A stretch of DNA of 64,000 nt from Mycolicibacterium vinylchloridicum (GTDB lineage Bacteria > Actinomycetota > Actinomycetes > Mycobacteriales > Mycobacteriaceae): positions 124,001-188,000 of the forward strand of contig NZ_JACBJQ010000001.1 of the NCBI RefSeq assembly GCF_013404075.1, read 5' to 3'. Positions 57,487-64,000 of this stretch are shown here, one piece after another; position 1 is the stretch's first letter, and each line of letters starts with the position of its first letter. The position numbers were made by a program, and so were the translations under genes. The notes under the pieces were generated by a model. That model did no database searches. It saw only the letters and a program-made list of their open reading frames with translations, and was not told where the DNA came from.

Positions 57487-58421
57487 TCCATGAATGCCAG
57501 TTCGATGGTGGCCCTGGTCTTTCCGGATTGGGTGATATCGCCGCGGAATGTCAGCGGATCGGCCGCATCCTGCGTCATCACAACCGTGTTCACGGCATCC
57601 ATCTCGGCGAAGGAATGAAAGTCGATCCTCAGCCAGGACGGGCCCACCAGGCTCGAGACCCGTGAATCGTCGATCGTGAGCGAAAGTTGGCGCGCCGCCT
57701 CGATCATGAGGCCGCCGGGGAGGTGGTCGAGGGGGTGGTCGAACAACGTCGCGTGATTGATGTCCACCACCAGCGGTGCACTGGCCGACCCGCCCTCGGT
57801 CGCGTGAATCGGTTCGCCGATCACGACGTTCTCCGCCCGCGTCCGGCCCACGGTGCGGACATCAGTCGGCGCCGGTTGCGGCCCGGGATCCCAGCTCGCC
57901 CCTGCCCGCATCACATCCCATTTCTGCAGTGGCATCCAGCCGAACGCGGCGGACACCTCCACCGCCTTGGCGCCTTCGTGAGCCACGACCGCCCTGACTT
58001 CCAGGCCGTGGACCGGACCGTGGTCCTCGCGGCGGAATTCCTTCTGCACCACGATGTTCAGTTCCAAATCCAGTGTCTCAGATCCGCACTCGAGCTGGTC
58101 GAGGTCGACGACGGAGAGCTCGTAGTAGCGCACGGTGTGCCGAGCATCGGGAGGTGCGTAGTAGAACAGATGACTCGCCGCGATGCACCCCTGCCTGAAC
58201 GCTTCTAAGACGAGAAGTGGGTCGTAGTAGGCACGTTGGCGCCCCACCACGTCGGTGTGAAAGCTGTGCAGACGTGGCAATTGGGCGTGCACAGTCCAGG
58301 TGCCGGCCTGGTTGCTCACCGAGGTGACCAGCACTTCGGAGACCGCTCGTTTGTGTACCAACTCTCGGCGAAGCGTCTGAGAATAGAACTCCCCGTTCAT
58401 GTTTTCCGTCACTTTCGTCAT
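57483..58421 (-). CDS. AfsA-family (gamma-butyrolactone synthase-like) double hotdog protein
   Basis: A 312-residue protein of the A-factor biosynthesis family. The first hotdog has VHKRAVSEVLVT at 22-33, then HSFHTDVVGRQRAYYDPLL and EAFRQGCIA. The second has DHPLDHLPGGLMIEAARQ near 225-242, the hallmark of AfsA and ScbA. In Streptomyces the enzyme condenses a beta-ketoacyl-ACP with dihydroxyacetone phosphate, the first step to gamma-butyrolactone signals. Here it lies in an operon with an ACP and acyl ligase, fitting an acyl-ACP substrate. ATG 58421 overlaps the previous stop as ATGA. Upstream in-frame codons lie inside the previous gene and are rejected. Confidence 0.85.
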   Translation of the reverse strand: MTKVTENMNGEFYSQTLRRELVHKRAVSEVLVTSVSNQAGTWTVHAQLPRLHSFHTDVVGRQRAYYDPLLVLEAFRQGCIAASHLFYYAPPDARHTVRYYELSVVDLDQLECGSETLDLELNIVVQKEFRREDHGPVHGLEVRAVVAHEGAKAVEVSAAFGWMPLQKWDVMRAGASWDPGPQPAPTDVRTVGRTRAENVVIGEPIHATEGGSASAPLVVDINHATLFDHPLDHLPGGLMIEAARQLSLTIDDSRVSSLVGPSWLRIDFHSFAEMDAVNTVVMTQDAADPLTFRGDITQSGKTRATIELAFME

Positions 58422-59254
58422 CGGTGCATCGGCAGATAAGACGACTCGACGACGATCCGAAACCACGGATCGACACCGATGTCCCGCTTCTCTGCGTCGG
58501 CCAATGCAGCCAGCCATTCCTCGCCGGTTCGAGGTCGGTTCCCCACGCCGACCTCACGAAGTCCCTGCCAGATGGCATCCTGAGCGGCGGCGAGGTCGCC
58601 GCTCCTGCGTTCCAGTCCGGACTCGATGCCGTCGACTATGCGGACGGCATCCGGTGTTGCGTCGGCGCCGGCGACGCAAGCCGAAATCACGGCGCTAAGT
58701 TTCGGTTCGGGAAAATAGATGCTCAGCTCGCGCAGTACGTCGTCGGGATCATCGGGGGTATGCACCTTGTTGAGCAGATAAGTTCCGGCCGCCAGCGCAT
58801 GCCGCAACTCGCCCGGCTGCCGCAGCGCCGGGTCAGCGGGGCCCTTGTCGGCGGTCAGCCGAACCGAGACCGGCTGCTCGGCGTCGGAATGCCGGATGAC
58901 GAGAACCAGCGACGGTGTCAGCGCCGCCAGTCGATCGGCGACCCTGCGGCGTTCGGAGGTGGCCCGGTGCCAGTTGAAGTACCACAGGGCCCGCAGATGC
59001 AGATAGGTCAACTGCACCGCAGATGCGCCGACGATGCGGTAGCCGTGCTCGAGCAACCAGTCGATGGCAGGGCGCATCGCCCCGGTGACCGCCGCATCGG
59101 GCTTGAGCAGCAATATCGCGTTCTCGTAGCCGAATGTGTCGCGGTCGACGTTCAACGCGGCCAGTGCATCGCACGTCTCGATGAAGTAGGTGTCCGAGTC
59201 GTACCTGCCGGGTTGTGGCACGGGCATCGATTCGATGCGGTCGGCGCTGATCAT
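58418..59254 (-). CDS. Nucleoside diphosphate kinase-fold protein
   Basis: A 278-residue protein. Residues 45-190 match NDP kinase: ILLLKPDAA (Lys 51), VRLTADKGPADPALR (Arg 132), and LLNKVHTPDD (Asn 162 and His 165, the phospho-His of Ndk). SIYFPEPKL matches the family end. The core differs from housekeeping Ndk, the Thr before the active Arg is Ala, and N- and C-terminal extensions (1-44 and 195-278) are added. The retained residues suggest phosphotransfer to a special nucleotide or a pathway intermediate. Coupled by ATGA on both sides. Confidence 0.78.
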   Translation of the reverse strand: MISADRIESMPVPQPGRYDSDTYFIETCDALAALNVDRDTFGYENAILLLKPDAAVTGAMRPAIDWLLEHGYRIVGASAVQLTYLHLRALWYFNWHRATSERRRVADRLAALTPSLVLVIRHSDAEQPVSVRLTADKGPADPALRQPGELRHALAAGTYLLNKVHTPDDPDDVLRELSIYFPEPKLSAVISACVAGADATPDAVRIVDGIESGLERRSGDLAAAQDAIWQGLREVGVGNRPRTGEEWLAALADAEKRDIGVDPWFRIVVESSYLPMHR

Positions 59255-60306
59255 ACGGAGCTCCTCGTGGCCTGCAGGCGGGCCAGTACCTCGGCGACCG
59301 ATGGCTCAGGCCGCCCCAAATAGCCGGTGCGCAAACACGAGTCGAGAAGACGCCGGAAGTATCCAGGGCCGATAGGCGGCGGCGTGAGGCCGAGTCGCTC
59401 GCGGGTGCCGGAATTGTCGAACTCCAGTCGACGGCGCAGATAGCTGGTGTAGAGCGTCCCGACCTTCTGGAAGTAGCTGCGTTCGATGTCGTCGAGGTCG
59501 TACTCGCTGAACGTGGTCGGCGGCACGAAGTCGGGGATGCGGAAGCACGGGTATTCGGCAAGGACGTCGGAAACCGTCCGCAGCGACAGGGAATTCGCGC
59601 CGACCGCATGGAACGTCCGTCCGACGTTGTCGGCGAACTTCTCCACCGCGGCCACCAACACGTCGGAGACGTGCCCGATCGGAACCAGTCCCAACGTCGC
59701 CGCGTAGTTCCCCGGCAGCGTCCGCAACTTACCTTCGACGATCACCTTGAGCAGCTGGTAGATGTGCTTGTAGACCTGCGTATTTCCGGTGCGATACTCG
59801 CCGGTCACGATGCCGGGCCGGACGACGACCGAACGAAGGCCCGACGCTTCGACGAGTTTTTCGGCCTGGTACTTGCTGTGTTCGTAGTCGTTGCTGAACT
59901 GCTGACCGATGTCGAGCTGGTTCTCGTAGAACGTCCCCTCGGTCTCACCGCAGACGTAGGTCGTGCTCACGTAGACGAAGCCGGCGCCGAAACGTCGCGC
60001 CAGAGCTAGCGCGTTGGCGGTGCCGTTGACGTTCAGCTCGGTGTAACGGTCCCGGGGCAGCCCGAAATCGGTGACCGCAGCGGAATGCACGACCAAGCCG
60101 ACCTCGCCGGTGAGGTCGGACACGCTCTGCTGGTCGAGCCCGAAGTCAACGCGGCGGACATCCCCCTTCAGCAGCCGCGCTCCGCCGACCGGCCGATCGT
60201 GCGTCAGCGCGATGACGTTGTGCCCGCGTCTGGACAGCCGGTTCACGACGTCGGTGCCGAGGTGTCCGGCGGCGCCGGTGATCAAGATGCCCGTGCCCGC
60301 ACTCAT
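59251..60306 (-). CDS. Extended SDR, thioester-reductase/epimerase-like
   Basis: A 351-residue NAD(P)-dependent protein. GxxGxxG is TGAAGHLG at about 10-17, followed by VVHSAAVTDFG and LNVNGTANALALAR. The catalytic Tyr/Lys are in YEHSKYQAEK, and RPGIVTGEYRTG follows. This set resembles the thioester-reductase (NAD_binding_4) proteins that release acyl chains from carrier proteins as aldehydes or alcohols, though sugar epimerase-like folds are close. Next to an ACP and ligase, the reductase reading is favoured. ATG 60306 overlaps the ACP stop as ATGA. Confidence 0.78.
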   Translation of the reverse strand: MSAGTGILITGAAGHLGTDVVNRLSRRGHNVIALTHDRPVGGARLLKGDVRRVDFGLDQQSVSDLTGEVGLVVHSAAVTDFGLPRDRYTELNVNGTANALALARRFGAGFVYVSTTYVCGETEGTFYENQLDIGQQFSNDYEHSKYQAEKLVEASGLRSVVVRPGIVTGEYRTGNTQVYKHIYQLLKVIVEGKLRTLPGNYAATLGLVPIGHVSDVLVAAVEKFADNVGRTFHAVGANSLSLRTVSDVLAEYPCFRIPDFVPPTTFSEYDLDDIERSYFQKVGTLYTSYLRRRLEFDNSGTRERLGLTPPPIGPGYFRRLLDSCLRTGYLGRPEPSVAEVLARLQATRSSV

Positions 60307-60545
60307 ATCCGATCCTTCTGGGCCTCAACAAGATCGACGAGATCGCTCACCGTGTAGACGCCGGCGAGCAGTTCGGGATTCAGCTGCGGTAACTCGAAGG
60401 CGCGTTCGACGGCGATCGAGAGTTCGACAAGTCGCAGCGATGTGTACCCGAGGTCGCCGATCAAGGCACTGTTCAGGTCGGGCTCGCTCGCGGTGTCCGG
60501 GGCCATCGCCGCAACCAGTGCGAGAACTTCGTCACGGACGGTCAT
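60303..60545 (-). CDS. Acyl carrier protein
   Basis: An 80-residue carrier protein. The phosphopantetheine Ser is Ser 36 in DLGYTSLRLVEL (standard motif DSL, here TSL). Three-helix pattern and acidic character fit the family. ATG 60545 overlaps the stop of the ligase gene as ATGA, and this ORF is open far upstream but only as antisense-like Arg-rich sequence, so the short form is used. It would be loaded by the fused fatty-acyl-AMP ligase next door. Confidence 0.85.
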   Translation of the reverse strand: MTVRDEVLALVAAMAPDTASEPDLNSALIGDLGYTSLRLVELSIAVERAFELPQLNPELLAGVYTVSDLVDLVEAQKDRI

Positions 60546-63500
60546 GGTGCCGGCCTCTCCGATGGTTGGGCGCCGCCGGTGGCGAGCAGATCCCGGGTCT
60601 CGTCGAGTTCGACATAGGCGCCGACATATCCGCCCAACCGCAACCACTGGTACCCGTAGCGGATGGTCTTTTGCCACTCGTCTTTTGACGAGAACGACGA
60701 GGGGAACTGGGCTCCGCAGGTGACCTCTCGTACCTCCGCGACGAGGGTGTCGAGTTCCCGTTGTACTGCCGAGGCTTCGTCATGGTCGCTGACCGACAGG
60801 TCGCTGAGCCGGCGGACGGTCATCGCGAGCTGCGGGTGTTCAGGCACCAGGACGTCAAGCTGGTGCAGAAGCACCGGGTCCGACGGCAACGGGGTGATTC
60901 CCCAGGCGCTGGCCAATATTCGGACAGCCATGATGACGATGCGTCGGCCGCACAGTGAGGTGACCTGCCATTGCCCGTTCTTCACCGCCCCGTCGAAATC
61001 CTCGCGGGCGTTCTCGAGCACCATATTGGCCACCAGCAACGCACCGGCACATTCGGCGAAAGCTCGCGCGTTCAGCGGTGATCGGGTGATGTCCTGATCG
61101 GTGACGGCACCGTCGATCGTGACGACCGGCCGGCGGCTGGACGGCAGCGGTGTCAGCGGTCGGCCAGGCGTGCACATCGCCGCGACGGGCGTGATGAGCC
61201 CGGCACCCCGCCAGGCCAGGCCGATCAGTCCGTGATGGACGAAGAGCCGAATGTGTTGGTGGGCAGCCTTGGTCTCCGCGATCGACTGCCCGAAGACCAC
61301 GTTGCCCCACGACTGCGCGCATTCGGCCGAGAGCATGAACACGTCGTTCTTGTCACGCACGACGTGGGGGGCGGAGCCGATGGGCCAGGTGGTCACCCCC
61401 GGTGTGCGCCGCAGCAGCACGTTTTCGGGGTCCAGGGTGATCGTCGGACCACCCAATCGCACCGCCAGTGCGAGGGCCTGCTCGATAAAGTCTTTGCCCG
61501 ACGACGGGTGGGTGGCGTCGAGGATCTGGTATTCATCGAGCAGGGCGGCCACGTTCTGGTCGGCGTCCCGTCGGAGCCGGGCAATCTGCTCGGGCAGCCA
61601 TTTGATCTCGATGTAGCCCTCTCCGCGCGCGGCGAGGAAGGCTTTCATGTTCTGCGCCAGACCTTCTCGCGCCCAGCTGACTGCCTCGTGCTCGTCGCCG
61701 AGCAGCGTGATGGCGGCGGCGTGACGCAGGCAGCCGTTTGCTCTGCGGCGCCACCACGAACGCAACAACGTGGTGAGCTCCGAGTAGGTCACGATGTCGA
61801 GCAGCTGGCCGTATTCGGGACCGGCGTACAGCGGGATGCCATGCAGGAAACGTTGCACGCGGTTCAGCAAGTCCTCGGTCACGCCGGTGATCGACCCGGT
61901 GTCGATGGCCCGCCTGACCCGCAGCAGTCGTTTGCGGATCTGCTCGTGCGACTGTGCCCGAACCTCCACCCGGCGGCCGTCGACGAAGAGAACGGTCGGC
62001 ATCACCGCTTGCTTGCTCGCACCGGGCACCAGCAACAAGAAGTCGATATCGGATCCTTCGTTGCCGAAGCCCTCTGCCAGTGAACCCTCGAAATGCACTG
62101 TCGCGTCTGCAGGAATCACCGCCAGCTCGCGGGCCTTTTCGAAGAGTGTGCGGACCCTTTCGAGTTGCTGAGGATCCCGTTGCGCTCCGCCGATGGTGAG
62201 CAATTCCGCACCGAGGAATTGGCCCGCCCGCCACTGCTGCCACATATGCGCACGGCGGGGCTTCCCGCTCGAGGTGCGCGACAGCGTGCCGCGCGGAACG
62301 TTGATCAACCATAGCAGCGCGTCCTCGCCGACGTTCGCCTGCAAAGACCTGATTCCTGCGGTGATCATGCCGGGGGCGATGGTCGCTTGTTCGATGAACA
62401 CCGCCACACCTGCTTGGCCGGCATCGTTGACTGCGACGGTGACGACGCGGCTCGGCGCCAATCCCATGGCGGCTGCGGTCGAAACGTCCAGGTCCTCGGT
62501 GAAGATGCTGCGCCCGTTGATCTTCAGGCTCGTTCCCATGCGCCCCAACACATGCAGGTGGCCGTCGAGAAGGAACCCGGCATCGCCGGTGCGCAGTTCG
62601 TCGTCGACGAACCGGGTCGTACTGTTGTCGTCCCCGTGGTATCCCTGCGCCACCGACGGTCCCGACAGGACGATCTCCCCCAGCGTGCCCTCCGGCATCC
62701 GGGCACCGGATTCGTCGGCGATCCACATGTCGTGACCGGGCGCTGCGGTACCGACCGAGACCACCCAGTCGTTACCCGGCTCGTCCGTCACACAGTCTGA
62801 TGCGCGCGCGATCACGCGTACCGGCTTGCCGTGTCGCAACGTTGATCTGTCCACCCGCACCATCCGGTGCGCCTCGCCCAGCCGGTGGGAGGTGGCGAAC
62901 AGGGTGTGCTCGGCCAAACCGTATGACGGCATGAACGCGGCGCGCGAAAACCCGTTTGCTGCAGTCAGTTCGGTGAACGCCCGTAAGTGGTCGGGATTGA
63001 TCGGCTCGGCCCCGATGACCAGTGTGCGTAGCCCCGACAGGTCGATGTCACCGAGGTCTTCGGGCTTGAGCCTTCGACTGGCGTACACCAGACCGAACGA
63101 CGGCGACGCGGTGTGCTGAGCGGTGGCGGCCGCCTGCAGCCACCGAAGGGGATCGCGGACGAACTGATCGGGACGCAGCAGCCTCAGGTTGCGTTGCCGA
63201 GTCATCGCTTGGAAGACACACCCGATCAACCCCATGTCGTGATACAGCGGAAGCCAGGAAACGCCGAGCTGGCCATCGGCCATGCCGCACAGCTCTTCCA
63301 TGACATTGAGATTCGTGGCCAGGCTGTGCCACCCGATGCTCGCGCCACGCGGAGCGCTCGTCGATCCCGATGTCATCTGCAGGAGCACCGACGGCGCGGG
63401 TTCGACAAGGTCATCGATGGGCGCACATTCGGGAACCTGGTCCAGTTCAATGAGCTTCGGGGCCCGATCCAGGCCGGGCAGCGCTCGTTGCACGAGCCCG

Positions 63501-63859
63501 CTGAAGCCGGACGCAGCGACCACAGCGGAACAGCCCGACGCGCCAAGAATCCCGTGAAGGTGGGCGGTGTACTGATCGGGGTGCTGGAACATCGGCGGCA
63601 CGATCGGGGTGAGCGTTGCGCCCGCCGCGAGCACTCCGAACAGCGTTGCCAGGCACAGATCAGAGGTCGGCATCAAGACGGCGACGACGTCACCGGAGCG
63701 CACGCCCTCGTCGACCAATCGACGTGCGATACGCCGGGCCTGGTCGGCCAAATCCCGGTAGTTCGCGAGATGCCAGCCCCCGTCGTCGGTGGCCAGGTGG
63801 ATCCCGGTGTCATCCCGCGGCGCCATCAGCCAGCCGACGATGCGTTCGACGGAGCTCAT
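60542..63859 (-). CDS. Fatty-acyl-AMP ligase fused to a Pol-beta-type nucleotidyltransferase
   Basis: A 1105-residue fusion. Residues 1-540 are an acyl-adenylating domain: MTSGSTSAPRG at 162-172 (P-loop), YGLAEHTLFATSHRL, then the FAAL-type insertion, and the C-terminal Lys 533 in SSGKPRR. Residues about 560-720 are a nucleotidyltransferase: GSLAEGFGNEGSDID at 592-606 has the GS and Asp 604/606 pair of the MNT/KNTase fold. The last 380 residues are helical and unassigned. FAALs load acyl chains on carrier proteins; the fused nucleotidyltransferase is unusual and may move a nucleotide onto an intermediate or a partner protein. ATG 63859 overlaps the stop of the gene upstream. Confidence 0.85.
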   Translation of the reverse strand: MSSVERIVGWLMAPRDDTGIHLATDDGGWHLANYRDLADQARRIARRLVDEGVRSGDVVAVLMPTSDLCLATLFGVLAAGATLTPIVPPMFQHPDQYTAHLHGILGASGCSAVVAASGFSGLVQRALPGLDRAPKLIELDQVPECAPIDDLVEPAPSVLLQMTSGSTSAPRGASIGWHSLATNLNVMEELCGMADGQLGVSWLPLYHDMGLIGCVFQAMTRQRNLRLLRPDQFVRDPLRWLQAAATAQHTASPSFGLVYASRRLKPEDLGDIDLSGLRTLVIGAEPINPDHLRAFTELTAANGFSRAAFMPSYGLAEHTLFATSHRLGEAHRMVRVDRSTLRHGKPVRVIARASDCVTDEPGNDWVVSVGTAAPGHDMWIADESGARMPEGTLGEIVLSGPSVAQGYHGDDNSTTRFVDDELRTGDAGFLLDGHLHVLGRMGTSLKINGRSIFTEDLDVSTAAAMGLAPSRVVTVAVNDAGQAGVAVFIEQATIAPGMITAGIRSLQANVGEDALLWLINVPRGTLSRTSSGKPRRAHMWQQWRAGQFLGAELLTIGGAQRDPQQLERVRTLFEKARELAVIPADATVHFEGSLAEGFGNEGSDIDFLLLVPGASKQAVMPTVLFVDGRRVEVRAQSHEQIRKRLLRVRRAIDTGSITGVTEDLLNRVQRFLHGIPLYAGPEYGQLLDIVTYSELTTLLRSWWRRRANGCLRHAAAITLLGDEHEAVSWAREGLAQNMKAFLAARGEGYIEIKWLPEQIARLRRDADQNVAALLDEYQILDATHPSSGKDFIEQALALAVRLGGPTITLDPENVLLRRTPGVTTWPIGSAPHVVRDKNDVFMLSAECAQSWGNVVFGQSIAETKAAHQHIRLFVHHGLIGLAWRGAGLITPVAAMCTPGRPLTPLPSSRRPVVTIDGAVTDQDITRSPLNARAFAECAGALLVANMVLENAREDFDGAVKNGQWQVTSLCGRRIVIMAVRILASAWGITPLPSDPVLLHQLDVLVPEHPQLAMTVRRLSDLSVSDHDEASAVQRELDTLVAEVREVTCGAQFPSSFSSKDEWQKTIRYGYQWLRLGGYVGAYVELDETRDLLATGGAQPSERPAP

Positions 63860-64000
63860 GATGCCGGCTCTTCCAACAGAACGACCCGGCCGCTGGCGCC
63901 GTCCACGCTGATGGTCATTCCGGTACGGACCGCACTGGTCAGCCCATCGATCTGCACGACGGTGGGCACCCCCAATTCACGGGCGATGATCGCCACGTGG
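63856..64000 (-). CDS. PEP-utilising (mobile domain) enzyme, C-terminal end
   Basis: The last 47 residues of a gene that starts beyond the right edge. HVAIIARELGVPTVVQ is the phosphohistidine motif of PEP-utilising enzymes (PEP synthase, pyruvate phosphate dikinase, rifampin phosphotransferase), and its first visible residue is the catalytic His. The end is the usual small beta domain (GMTISVDGASGRVVLL). Its TGA overlaps the ATG of the ligase fusion, so it belongs to the same operon and adds a phosphoryl-transfer step. The N-terminal ATP-binding domain cannot be seen. Confidence 0.85.
   Translation of the reverse strand, partial: HVAIIARELGVPTVVQIDGLTSAVRTGMTISVDGASGRVVLLEEPAS

Overview
The window is high-GC actinobacterial DNA. 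From about 0.1 to 34 kb and again at 45-49 kb, its gene content and order match, in reverse orientation, the Mycobacterium tuberculosis segment from Rv0480c to Rv0439c: nitrilase, deoC, hbhA, an XRE regulator, DUF445, a TetR regulator, umaA, fadB2, icl, acyl-ACP thioesterase, ramB, lpdC, aldehyde dehydrogenase, prolyl oligopeptidase, an enoyl-CoA hydratase, groEL2 and an SDR. With a mycolic-acid-type methyltransferase, a heparin-binding hemagglutinin, RamB and tandem CIRCE sites at groEL2, this points to a nontuberculous, probably fast-growing Mycolicibacterium. No rRNA, tRNA, CRISPR array or intact insertion sequence was found.

Layout. (1) 0-7.6 kb: conserved core with nitrilase, a DUF2993 membrane protein, deoC, two small envelope proteins, hbhA and regulators. 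(2) 7.6-10.8 kb: a variable insert where M. tuberculosis has pcaA. It holds a secreted acidic repeat protein, a decayed substrate-binding/channel gene and a PPK2. (3) 10.8-20.1 kb: lipid and C2 metabolism, with umaA, fadB2, icl, thioesterase and ramB, then lpdC with its small membrane partners. (4) 20.1-26.6 kb: an alcohol/aldehyde oxidation island of alcohol dehydrogenase, GAF regulator, aldehyde dehydrogenase and DUF779, divergent from a flavin monooxygenase, with a four-half-site symmetric operator in the shared promoter. (5) 26.6-43.9 kb: a peptidase, a translationally coupled three-gene cassette with an EspC/WXG100-like protein, an acyl-CoA-related group, a second PPK2 of another subclass, PAP2, secreted proteins, an amidohydrolase and an SDR. 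(6) 44-49 kb: a nuclease-fold gene bracketed by inverted repeats, groEL2 with two CIRCE elements, and a TetR/SDR pair with a readable promoter-operator. (7) 49-54 kb: a large cyclase-homology/AAA ATPase and a helicase.

(8) 54-64 kb is the most unusual part. At least eight minus-strand genes, most joined by ATGA stop/start overlaps, encode a PEP-utilising enzyme (cut by the window edge), a fatty-acyl-AMP ligase fused to a Pol-beta-type nucleotidyltransferase, an acyl carrier protein, a thioester-reductase-like SDR, a divergent NDP-kinase-fold protein, an AfsA (gamma-butyrolactone synthase) family double hotdog protein, a UbiA-family transferase and a family 1 glycosyltransferase. A convergent cytochrome P450 overlaps the last gene by four bases. 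Together they look like an undescribed specialised-metabolite or signal-lipid pathway: acyl activation, carrier loading, reduction or condensation, prenyl or aryl transfer, glycosylation and oxidation. The product cannot be read from the sequence.
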